Position numbers and translations under genes: made by a program
Source of the DNA: Succinatimonas sp.
GTDB taxonomy: Bacteria; Pseudomonadota; Gammaproteobacteria; Enterobacterales; Succinivibrionaceae
DNA: 37,424 nucleotides
NCBI GenBank assembly: GCA_022779845.1
Contig: JALEXT010000035.1
Span: 1-37,424, forward strand
Direction: 5' to 3'
In this document: in pieces, positions 9,046-17,457 of the stretch
Position numbering within the stretch: the stretch's first letter is position 1
Layout of the letters: each line of letters starts with the position of its first letter
The notes under the pieces: generated by a model
Databases searched by the model: none
Seen by the model: only the letters and a program-made list of their open reading frames with translations
Told to the model about the DNA's origin: nothing

Positions 9046-9179
9046 CGAGAGTGCACCTTTTTTGTTAATATACGCAGGTTAAAAAATTTTTCATGCATCA
9101 GCTTACGCAGCCTTTTTTCCAAGGGTTACCGACAGGATGACGACCGCGCCTAAGAACATGATGCTTCACGGAGAAATAC

Positions 9180-10085
9180 ATGCGTCATTTACTGACCGGC
9201 TTTGAATTTACTCAGGATGAGTATTTGGACATCCTGGATACCGCTGCGGCAATGAAGAAAGATCCTAAAAAGTACGCACATGTGCTTGAGGGAAAAAGCG
9301 GCGCTATCATGTTTGAAAAACCGTCTCTTAGAACCAGAACCACTTTTGAACTGGCTTTTTATCGTCTGGGAGGTCACGGTGTTTATCTTGATCTTCAAAA
9401 CGGAGAACTGGGTAAACGTGAAACCATAGGTGATTATTCACGCAATCTGTGCCGTTGGGTAGACAGTTTGGTAGGACGCGTCTTTTCGCAAAGAACTCTT
9501 GAGGAACTGGCTCAATACGGTTCGGTACCGGTTATAAACGCTCTGTCTGATATGTATCATCCAGCTCAGGCTATGGCAGATTATCTGACTGTAAGAGAGC
9601 ATTTGGGCAAATTGCAGGGCGTTAACCTTTGCTATATGGGAGACGGTAACAACGTTACCAATTCCTTGCTGGTGGCAGGTGCCATTTTGGGAGTCAATGT
9701 CGATTGCTGCGTGCCGGAAGGATGCGGCCCTGACGTGCAGGTATTTGCCAAAGCTTCTGAAATTGCCTCCGCACAAGGTTGCAAACTGAGAGTTTTTAAC
9801 GATCCTAAGGATGTGCGCGCCGACGTGCTTTATACCGATACTTGGGTATCTATGGGTGATAACACTCCTTTGGACAGTGTTAAAAAGAAATATATGCCTT
9901 ATCAAATCAATGATGCTTTGGTAGCATCTTCCGGAGCTCAGATAGTCATGCATTGTCTGCCTGCACACCGAAATTACGAGATCACTGATGAAGTCATGGA
10001 CGGAAATAAGAGTGTAGTGTTTGACGAGGCGGAAAACCGTCTGCACATTCATATGTCCGTATTGTCAAAGTTAATTAAAGCTTAA
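9180..10085 (+). CDS. argF: Ornithine carbamoyltransferase
   Basis: FEKPSLRTRTTFE carbamoyl-phosphate motif and HCLPAHR motif. Confidence 0.93.
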   Translation: MRHLLTGFEFTQDEYLDILDTAAAMKKDPKKYAHVLEGKSGAIMFEKPSLRTRTTFELAFYRLGGHGVYLDLQNGELGKRETIGDYSRNLCRWVDSLVGRVFSQRTLEELAQYGSVPVINALSDMYHPAQAMADYLTVREHLGKLQGVNLCYMGDGNNVTNSLLVAGAILGVNVDCCVPEGCGPDVQVFAKASEIASAQGCKLRVFNDPKDVRADVLYTDTWVSMGDNTPLDSVKKKYMPYQINDALVASSGAQIVMHCLPAHRNYEITDEVMDGNKSVVFDEAENRLHIHMSVLSKLIKA

Positions 10086-10100
10086 TTGAGGAACTTATAA

Positions 10101-11327
10101 ATGTTAGAGAAAACCAACAAGCAGTATAAAAAAGTTCTGCTGGCTTATTCAGGAGGTCTTGATACTTCCACCATCGTCCCTTGGCTTAAAGAGAATTTCG
10201 GTTGTGAAGTGATCTGTTTCGTTGCCGACGTCGGTCAGGAACGTGAAGATCTTGAAGGTATCGAAGAAAAAGCCAAGGCTTCAGGCGCTTCCAAGTGCAT
10301 TATCAAGGATTTGCGTGAAGAATTCTGCAATGATTATGTCTTTGAAATGATGAAGACTGGTGCTCTGTACGAAGGTACTTATTTGCTAGGTACCGCCATT
10401 GCCCGTCCTGTCATTGCCAAAGCCATGGTTGAAGCTGCTTTGGAAGAAGGAGCTGATGCCATCTCTCACGGAGCTACCGGTAAAGGCAATGATCAGGTGC
10501 GTTTTGAAAGCGCTGTTGCCGCTTTGGCTCCTCAGCTCGATGTGATCGCTCCTTGGCGCATTTGGAATTTGCAGTCTCGTGAAGAATTGTTGGCTTATCT
10601 TGCTGAACGTCACATTCCTTGCAAAGCTTCTTTGAAGAAGATTTACAGCCGCGATGCCAACTGCCTGCACATTTCCACCGAAGGCGGTGAACTTGAGCAT
10701 ACTTGGAATCCCGCTTCTGAGAATGTCTGGGTTTGGACTACTGATCCTGAAAAAGCTCCCGATACTCCTGAGACTCATGAACTTGAGATCAAGGAAGGTA
10801 AGGTTGTCGCCGTTGACGGCAAAGCTCTCTCCGCTTTCCAGGTTTTGGATCTGCTCAACCAATACGGTGCCCGCAACGGAGTGGGTCGTATCGACATTAC
10901 CGAGAACCGTCTGGTCGGCATGAAATCACGCGGTTGCTATGAAACTCCGGGCGGTACCATCATTTATGCAGCTTTGCGCGCTATCGAACAGCTGGTCCTC
11001 GACAAGTCCACTTTCGAGTATCGTGAGAAGCTGGCCGTTGATTTTTCACAGCTTGTGTATGACGGACGCTGGTTCACCCGTCTGCGTGAGATCCTTCAGG
11101 CTGCAGCTGATGAAATCGCCAAAGATGTCAACGGTAAGGTAGTGGTCAAACTCTATAAGGGCAATGTTTCCGTGATCCAGAAGGACTCTCCGAACAGCCT
11201 CTTTAACTTTGATTTCGTGACTTTCGGTGCTGATCACGTTTACAGCCAGCATGACGCAGAAGGCTTCATCCGTCTGTATTCTTTGCCGGCACGTATCCGT
11301 GCAATCAATGCCGCTTCTAAAAAATAA
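10101..11327 (+). CDS. argG: Argininosuccinate synthase
   Basis: [12 protein letters not shown]-loop, [15 protein letters not shown] motif. Confidence 0.97.
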   Translation: MLEKTNKQYKKVLLAYSGGLDTSTIVPWLKENFGCEVICFVADVGQEREDLEGIEEKAKASGASKCIIKDLREEFCNDYVFEMMKTGALYEGTYLLGTAIARPVIAKAMVEAALEEGADAISHGATGKGNDQVRFESAVAALAPQLDVIAPWRIWNLQSREELLAYLAERHIPCKASLKKIYSRDANCLHISTEGGELEHTWNPASENVWVWTTDPEKAPDTPETHELEIKEGKVVAVDGKALSAFQVLDLLNQYGARNGVGRIDITENRLVGMKSRGCYETPGGTIIYAALRAIEQLVLDKSTFEYREKLAVDFSQLVYDGRWFTRLREILQAAADEIAKDVNGKVVVKLYKGNVSVIQKDSPNSLFNFDFVTFGADHVYSQHDAEGFIRLYSLPARIRAINAASKK

Positions 11328-11368
11328 TTTAGAAGTGTAGATTTCTCAGATTAAAAATAAGATCAACA

Positions 11369-11403
11369 AAAAGGGGAAACGAATTGATTTTCGTTTCCCT
11401 TTC
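11369..11403 (+). terminator. Terminator-like hairpin after argG
   Basis: AAAGGGGAAACGAA-ttgatt-TTCGTTTCCCTTT, one bulged G; short T-tract. Confidence 0.7.
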
Positions 11404-11439
11404 GCGTGTTTAGAGAGCGGAGGATGATAACGTGATATG

Positions 11440-11478
11440 AATGCTATTAGCATTATTTCTTTTGCGATAAAATTATCG
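11440..11478. promoter_or_regulatory. Two palindromes upstream of the cellulose cluster
   Basis: AATGCTA-T-TAGCATT (11440-11454) and CGATAA-AA-TTATCG (11465-11478). Confidence 0.4.
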
Positions 11479-11524
11479 GATTGATCTTCTTTAAAGCCGT
11501 TACGCATATTTTCTGGAGAAAGGC

Positions 11525-12088
11525 ATGCCTGATAAAGTAGAGCACCTTGGTGAGGATAAGTTTGTCAGAGCTTATGCGGACGAAGGCGTAAGTTTTAGAA
11601 ATTTTGAACAGAAAGTTTTAAAAGAAGCTGACTGCCGCAATTCAGGATTTGCTTTGGTACGGCAGATGGCCGGACAAAAAGAAACGCTGATAAATCAAAG
11701 TGAATTAGGGCAAAGTCCTGCTATTAAAAATCGTAATTCCGTGATGGAACTTATTCACGGCAACGACAAAAGATCAAAGGAAAGAGAAGAATCTGTGCAT
11801 GTTTTGCAAAGCTCAGGTAATCTGCCGCGGCGGCGTAGTAGCCTCAAGGCTTTTTTAACACAGCACTCTGTCATTGCTGAACAGGAGCCGATCGTAAAAG
11901 AGAGAGCTACTTCCCTGTCCGTACGAGGAGCAGGAGATAGCCCTGAAAAAAGTACAGACGATAAAGTAATTTCCAAAACAAGTTATGCAAAAACTTTGTT
12001 CAGTTCTTCGCACGATGGAAATTATGCGACTGCAAATCAGGATGAACCGTTGCAGGACATTTACAAGAGATTGATGAAATGCCAGTAA
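11525..12088 (+). CDS. Uncharacterised predicted-disordered protein at the head of the bcs cluster (BcsO/BcsP/BcsH-type accessory candidate)
   Basis: RBS GGAGAAAGG, overlaps bcsQ by 10 bp. Polar, low-complexity, with recurring short motifs SVMELIHG, SLKAFLTQ and PLQDIYKR. Confidence 0.65.
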   Translation: MPDKVEHLGEDKFVRAYADEGVSFRNFEQKVLKEADCRNSGFALVRQMAGQKETLINQSELGQSPAIKNRNSVMELIHGNDKRSKEREESVHVLQSSGNLPRRRSSLKAFLTQHSVIAEQEPIVKERATSLSVRGAGDSPEKSTDDKVISKTSYAKTLFSSSHDGNYATANQDEPLQDIYKRLMKCQ

Positions 12089-12867
12089 TAAGTATCTGTT
12101 CTCCCAAAGGCGGAGTAGGAAAAACCACATTAGCGGCTAATTTGGCTTATGTTTTTTCACGCTCCGGTACCAGAGTTGCCGTGGTGGATTTTGATCCGCA
12201 AAATTCTTTGAGATTGTACTTCGGCCTGTCTTTGTCAGATGATCGTGGTTTCGTAACCATGCCGCAAAAAGATTGGGCTTCTGCCTGTGTCAATGTGGAT
12301 AAAAACCTTTTTGTGCTTCCTTTTGGTAAATCTACTAAAGAACAGCGGATGTTACTTGATGAGGCAATGGCTCAGGATAATTATTTTAAAACGGTACAGG
12401 GATCTTTATTTTCCAATAAAGATTTACTGGTAATTGCTGATTTTGCTCCAGGGTATTCTCAGGCTTTGGAATCGGTTTCAAAAGTTTCAGATATGCAAAT
12501 TGTGCCTTTGCTTGCCGATGCGGCTTCGGTGTCACTGTTTTCGCAATTACTTGCAGGAGGTCTGATGGACGGAGTGATCAACGGAGGTCACGGATATCAC
12601 ATCGTCATCAATCAGGCAGATAACCGCATCAAGCTCAATCGGGAAATTCAAAGCTTTGCCGAGCAAAATTTCAAAGACAACCTTTTGGGAACCGTTCATC
12701 GTGATACTTCGGTAAGTGAAGCTGCTGCTCAGCAGATCCCAGTTTGCGATTACAACAAGAATTCGGCTGCGGCTTTTGATATTGATGTTATTGCCAAGAA
12801 AACCGCCGCAATCCTAGGCTTTGATGTTAAGCAAGGCACAATGATCATCAACCCTCTGCGTCATTGA
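12079..12867 (+). CDS. bcsQ: Cellulose biosynthesis ParA/MinD-like ATPase BcsQ
   Basis: KGGVGKTTLAANLA Walker A motif, VVDFDPQNSLRLYFG; directly upstream of bcsA. Confidence 0.9.
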   Translation: MPVISICSPKGGVGKTTLAANLAYVFSRSGTRVAVVDFDPQNSLRLYFGLSLSDDRGFVTMPQKDWASACVNVDKNLFVLPFGKSTKEQRMLLDEAMAQDNYFKTVQGSLFSNKDLLVIADFAPGYSQALESVSKVSDMQIVPLLADAASVSLFSQLLAGGLMDGVINGGHGYHIVINQADNRIKLNREIQSFAEQNFKDNLLGTVHRDTSVSEAAAQQIPVCDYNKNSAAAFDIDVIAKKTAAILGFDVKQGTMIINPLRH

Positions 12868-12882
12868 GCAAAAGGGAATTTT

Positions 12883-15006
12883 ATGAAAAATTCAGTGTTT
12901 GCCGCACTTTTTGTCGTTTGTGTGGTGTTGCCGGTATTGGTTTTGGTGGTTATAGCTCCTATGAACGCGCAAAACCAGTTCATTTTCGGCATGTGTATGG
13001 TTATAGCCTGTCTGATCGCGAATTTTTGTTCTAAGAAACACTTTGTTTCTTTTTGCATGTTGTTGGCGTCGGTCGTATGTTCAACCCGTTACATGTTTTT
13101 CCGTGCGACGCAGACTTTATCATTCCCGTCATGGATAGATACCATTTTTGGCGTTTTGCTCTTCGGTGCTGAAATCTATGTATACGGCGTATTGCTTTTA
13201 AGTTTCTTTCAGCTTTCATGGTCATTAAACCGCAAGATCGTGCCCATGCCTGAAGATGTGAACAAATGGCCTACGGTTGACGTATATATTCCTACTTATA
13301 ACGAATCGTTGGATGTAGTACGCGATACGGTGTTGGCTGCTCAGTGCCTTGAATATCCCAAAGACAAGATAAGAATTTATCTTTTGGATGACGGGCGTCG
13401 TCGTGAGTTTGCGACTTTCGCAACCGAAATCGGGGTAGGTTATATCACGCGCTCTGACAATAAGCATGCCAAGGCAGGAAATCTTAATCATGCAATGACC
13501 CTCACCCACGGTGAGCTCATTGCTATTTTTGACTGTGATCATATTGCAACTAAAATATTTTTACAGTCGACTGTAGGTGCTTTTATTACTGATCCCAAGC
13601 TCGCGCTTATTCAAACCCCCCATCATTTCTATTCACCCGATCCTATCCAGCGCAATCTCTATTTAGGAAGAGATATTCCTCCTGAGAATGCCATGTTCTA
13701 CGGTCCTATTCAGCGCGGTAACGATAATTGGAATGCTACCTTCTTTTGCGGTTCCTGTGCCGTGATCCGCCGCAGTGCGTTAGATGAGATCGGCGGCTTT
13801 GCCGTTGAGACCGTGACTGAAGACGCACATACGGCTTTAAAGTTACAACGCAAAGGATGGAAAACAGCTTTTCTTGACCATATTTTGGCAGGCGGTTTGG
13901 CTACCGAGCGTCTGGTTTTGCATTTGAAACAGCGAAACCGCTGGGCCCGCGGCATGGTGCAGATTTTCAGACTGGATAATCCTTTGTTCGGTAAGGGGCT
14001 GACTTTGGCTCAAAGACTTTGTTACCTTTCTGCCACCAGTTATTTTTTCTTTGCACTTCCCCGTGTGATTTTTATGGTTACTCCGATTTTGTATCTGCTT
14101 TTCGGGATCTCCATTGTGCACGGTTCGGTAAGTCTGCTTTTGGCTTATGCTGTCCCGCATCTTATTCTCTCGGGGTTATCAGGTTCAAGATTGTACGGAC
14201 GCTATCGTTACAGTTTCTGGGGACAGATTTACGATACCGTACTGTCATTTCATCTGGTTTTGCCTACCGTGGCAACTTTGTTTTTCCCTCATCACGGTGA
14301 TTTCAACGTAACTGATAAGGGACAAACGGTTGATAAAGCCTACTTTGATGCGCTGTCGGTACGTCCTCACCTTATAGTTGCGTTTTTGCTGGCTTTTTCC
14401 ATCGTATTCAGCGTAGTTAAGATCTTTTTGCCCAGTTATTTCGAAACTCAGCTCGGCCCCATGTTGCTGAATGTTTTTTGGGCCATGGTAAATCTTTTGC
14501 TACTGATAGCTGCAATTTGCGTAGGACGCGAGACAGCCAACAAACGTAAATTGCAACGTTTGAATGTCGAGCTTCCTATTAATGTCTATCAGCAAAGCGG
14601 AATATGCTCAAGAGCCGTCATGAGGGATATTTCCATGGGCGGCTGTCGTGTGGACAATTTTTCCATAGGAAATGCCGAATTGAATCTGGATGAGGATCCC
14701 ATTACCGATCTTGAGATCCCTACGGGTAATGCAACTGTATGTGTCAATGTGAAACGTATCGTAAGACCTATGCAGGGTGAAGATGAATTTTTAAGATTCA
14801 GTTTTGAAAATGTCGATATAGATACCCGCAGAGAGTTTGTTCGACTTATCTTCTCAAGAGCCGATGCGTGGGTGCGACCTGAATACAAGCAGGATAATCC
14901 GGTGCGTTCTTTCTTTACCGTATTAGCCTGTATTTATGATTCTCTGTTTCCAAAACGAGCTCCGGCCGGTAAAAAACAGGAAGCTGCAGGAGAAAGCCAT
15001 GCTTAA
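12883..15006 (+). CDS. bcsA: Cellulose synthase catalytic subunit (UDP-forming) with PilZ domain
   Basis: GT2 motifs LLDDGRRREF, FDCDH, TEDAHTALKL, QRNRWARG; PilZ RKLQR and DISMGG; multiple TM segments. Confidence 0.97.
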   Translation: MKNSVFAALFVVCVVLPVLVLVVIAPMNAQNQFIFGMCMVIACLIANFCSKKHFVSFCMLLASVVCSTRYMFFRATQTLSFPSWIDTIFGVLLFGAEIYVYGVLLLSFFQLSWSLNRKIVPMPEDVNKWPTVDVYIPTYNESLDVVRDTVLAAQCLEYPKDKIRIYLLDDGRRREFATFATEIGVGYITRSDNKHAKAGNLNHAMTLTHGELIAIFDCDHIATKIFLQSTVGAFITDPKLALIQTPHHFYSPDPIQRNLYLGRDIPPENAMFYGPIQRGNDNWNATFFCGSCAVIRRSALDEIGGFAVETVTEDAHTALKLQRKGWKTAFLDHILAGGLATERLVLHLKQRNRWARGMVQIFRLDNPLFGKGLTLAQRLCYLSATSYFFFALPRVIFMVTPILYLLFGISIVHGSVSLLLAYAVPHLILSGLSGSRLYGRYRYSFWGQIYDTVLSFHLVLPTVATLFFPHHGDFNVTDKGQTVDKAYFDALSVRPHLIVAFLLAFSIVFSVVKIFLPSYFETQLGPMLLNVFWAMVNLLLLIAAICVGRETANKRKLQRLNVELPINVYQQSGICSRAVMRDISMGGCRVDNFSIGNAELNLDEDPITDLEIPTGNATVCVNVKRIVRPMQGEDEFLRFSFENVDIDTRREFVRLIFSRADAWVRPEYKQDNPVRSFFTVLACIYDSLFPKRAPAGKKQEAAGESHA

Positions 15007-17449
15007 TCGCTTTTTTGGATCTTTTGTTAACAAAGTTTTTTTGAGTCTGGCTCTTACCTGTTTTTCTTGCAGCGTCTTTGCCGAGGATTTTGATTACAGA
15101 AATTTGCACAACAATATGTCCAAAGCCACGGATCCTGATGCGCAAAATGCCGCTCCGCATCTTCCGAAGGTGATAGAGGAGATCCTGTTGCAGTCAAGAC
15201 CGCTTGACGACGGACAACCGGCTGTTCAGAACGAGACGAATGCAGCGGATAAAAGCGATGAGATCCTGAGCAAATTAAACACTCATGACGACAGTCTCAA
15301 CGCTTATTCTTCTTCTTATACCTTTGATAAGTTGGGGTTTCGTGACGGCGTAAAAATGGCTGCAGGGCAGGACGAGAGTAATATAGGCTTTACCCTGCCC
15401 ATTGATAAAATGGTAAGTTCGGCAAGGCTTGAAATTTACGTTCAGCAGACTGAAGCCATGGCAGAGCGTCATCCTCACCTTAAGGTAAAGCTTAATGAAC
15501 AGGAGCTGGGAACCATACCTCTGACTTCAAAGGAACTCACAAGCTATGAGCTTACGGTACCTACCGAATATCTGTCTGAAGATAATTCTCTGGTCTTTCA
15601 GGTAGTGGATGATAAGGAATTCAGTTGTCTCATAGACTACAGTGACAAATACCTTATTACAGTGGATCCCAAAAGTCATCTGGATATAGACGGTTACATA
15701 CTGTCGCTTGATCCCAATCTTTCAGTTTTTCCTCTGCCTTTTTTGGACAGTTATGAAAATGACAAGACCACGGTAAATTTTGTTTTGCCGGAGCCTTTGA
15801 CACCTGAAATAGTGCACGGTGCGGTGATGCTGGCGTCATACTTCGGAATAAAAGCTGAATACCGGGGCGTAGGGTTTAATACTTCGCTTGATACCCTGCC
15901 GGTGGGTAATTCAATAATATTCGGACATCCTAAGCAGACCGTTGCCGGCATAGAGCTTCCGGCCAAAGCCGGTGTTTATATGAAAGACAACCCTTTCTAT
16001 AAACCCTATAAAAACGTTTACGTAGTGGCCTCTTCAGATGAAGATTTCGTCAATGCGATCCTGACGCTTACCGAATCTGAGAAGAATGTGGAAACTAATT
16101 TCCTGCCCATCAAGGCTTATCCTAAGGAAATACATCAACCTTATGATGCTCCTTACTGGATAAGTGCCAATCGTAAAGTATATTTACATGAATTGCTGCG
16201 TAAAGATCAGAGTTTGCTTACTCGCGGTTTTTTTCATGCTCCTTTGGATATAGCATTCCGCTCTGCTCCTGATCTTTATCAGATTTACGGAAGCCCCAGC
16301 GATCTTTTCATATCCTATGAATTTCCTCCTGATTACCTCGACGAAGAAGCCTCAGGTCTTGACGTGAGCATTTCCGGAAATTATCTGGATAAACTTCCGG
16401 TGAATAAGAAAGGCTTGCTTGAAAATCTTTGGCGTCTTTGCGGAGGCAACGGACGCGAAAACGAAAGACATATACCTTTGCAACCTACATATGTATACGG
16501 TGACAACGAGCTACGATTCTTCTTTGATACGAGGCTTAAGCGCGGTACCGCCTGTGATGTGATGCGCGATACCAACATCAAAAGCGTAATAGACGAGAAA
16601 AGTTACATCGATCTTTCCAATTCGGTACATTTTGCGCGCATGCCGAATTTGGCCTTTTTTGTCGGTGCCTCTTTCCCTTTTACCCGTTATGCAGATTTTT
16701 CTCATACGGCCTTGTTGCTCCCTGATCATGCCACGGTGTCGGAACTTGATACGCTTTTTAACTTGATGGCAAGAAGCGGTAATGCCACCGGAACTATGGT
16801 AAGTGCCGATAAGGTGTATTTAGGATCGCAGATCCTGAATGAAAACAAAGAAGTTTTTAAGGGCCTCGATCTTATGGCGGTGGCTACTTTGAAACATCGC
16901 GAATATTTACAGAAGTTATTGGAAGGTTCGTCTTTTGAACTTAACAGCGGAGATCTCAACATTGTTGAGTACGGAATGTTCTCCTTAAAGGGCGGATTGA
17001 TGTCGAGTCTGGAGCGCTTTTTAACCGGAGATTTCCGTTCTGAAAATGCCGATGCCAATCGGTACGTGCGTACTAATTCCGCATGGCGCGGATTCTTATC
17101 GCTTATTTCTCCTTTTGACAGGGAAAACGTTGCAGTTTTGGTTACCGCCACCTCAGATGACGAATTGTCCCGTTTGGGAGACGATCTTGATAATCGCGAA
17201 ATTAATAAGAGTGTGACAGGAGATCTCAGCGTGATCTCAGGACAGGACAAGGTCATGAGTTACAGCGTAGGGGATTATATCTATCAAGGCGAGGTAAGTA
17301 CTGCTTTTAAGGTATTGTTCTTTGCCGGTAAACATGCTGTATGGCTTTGTGTGGTCGGATTCTTTATTTTGGTTATTTTTTCGGTAATCGCATCAAGATG
17401 CCTGCGTAAGCGTGCACAAAAGCGTCTTAGGGTTGCAACGGGCAAATGA
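14999..17449 (+). CDS. bcsB: Periplasmic cellulose synthase subunit BcsB
   Basis: Signal peptide MLNRFFGSFVNKVFLSLALTCFSCSVFA, BcsB-like body, C-terminal TM helix. Start overlaps the bcsA stop by 8 bp. Confidence 0.93.
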   Translation: MLNRFFGSFVNKVFLSLALTCFSCSVFAEDFDYRNLHNNMSKATDPDAQNAAPHLPKVIEEILLQSRPLDDGQPAVQNETNAADKSDEILSKLNTHDDSLNAYSSSYTFDKLGFRDGVKMAAGQDESNIGFTLPIDKMVSSARLEIYVQQTEAMAERHPHLKVKLNEQELGTIPLTSKELTSYELTVPTEYLSEDNSLVFQVVDDKEFSCLIDYSDKYLITVDPKSHLDIDGYILSLDPNLSVFPLPFLDSYENDKTTVNFVLPEPLTPEIVHGAVMLASYFGIKAEYRGVGFNTSLDTLPVGNSIIFGHPKQTVAGIELPAKAGVYMKDNPFYKPYKNVYVVASSDEDFVNAILTLTESEKNVETNFLPIKAYPKEIHQPYDAPYWISANRKVYLHELLRKDQSLLTRGFFHAPLDIAFRSAPDLYQIYGSPSDLFISYEFPPDYLDEEASGLDVSISGNYLDKLPVNKKGLLENLWRLCGGNGRENERHIPLQPTYVYGDNELRFFFDTRLKRGTACDVMRDTNIKSVIDEKSYIDLSNSVHFARMPNLAFFVGASFPFTRYADFSHTALLLPDHATVSELDTLFNLMARSGNATGTMVSADKVYLGSQILNENKEVFKGLDLMAVATLKHREYLQKLLEGSSFELNSGDLNIVEYGMFSLKGGLMSSLERFLTGDFRSENADANRYVRTNSAWRGFLSLISPFDRENVAVLVTATSDDELSRLGDDLDNREINKSVTGDLSVISGQDKVMSYSVGDYIYQGEVSTAFKVLFFAGKHAVWLCVVGFFILVIFSVIASRCLRKRAQKRLRVATGK

Positions 17450-17457
17450 GGTCAAAC

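Noticed and set aside
9046-9179. ArgR box upstream of argF
   Set aside because: No convincing match to WNTGAATWWWWATTCANW; only A/T-rich sequence with a weak half-site.
9438-10052. Minus-strand ORF of 204 aa
   Set aside because: Antisense to argF; codon-shadow ORF.
3384-12088. Possible paralogy between the two 187-aa disordered ORFs (3384-3947 and 11525-12088)
   Set aside because: Same length and similar composition, but I see no alignable shared motif; likely coincidence.
16726-17256. Minus-strand ORF of 176 aa
   Set aside because: Antisense to bcsB; no RBS or family signal.
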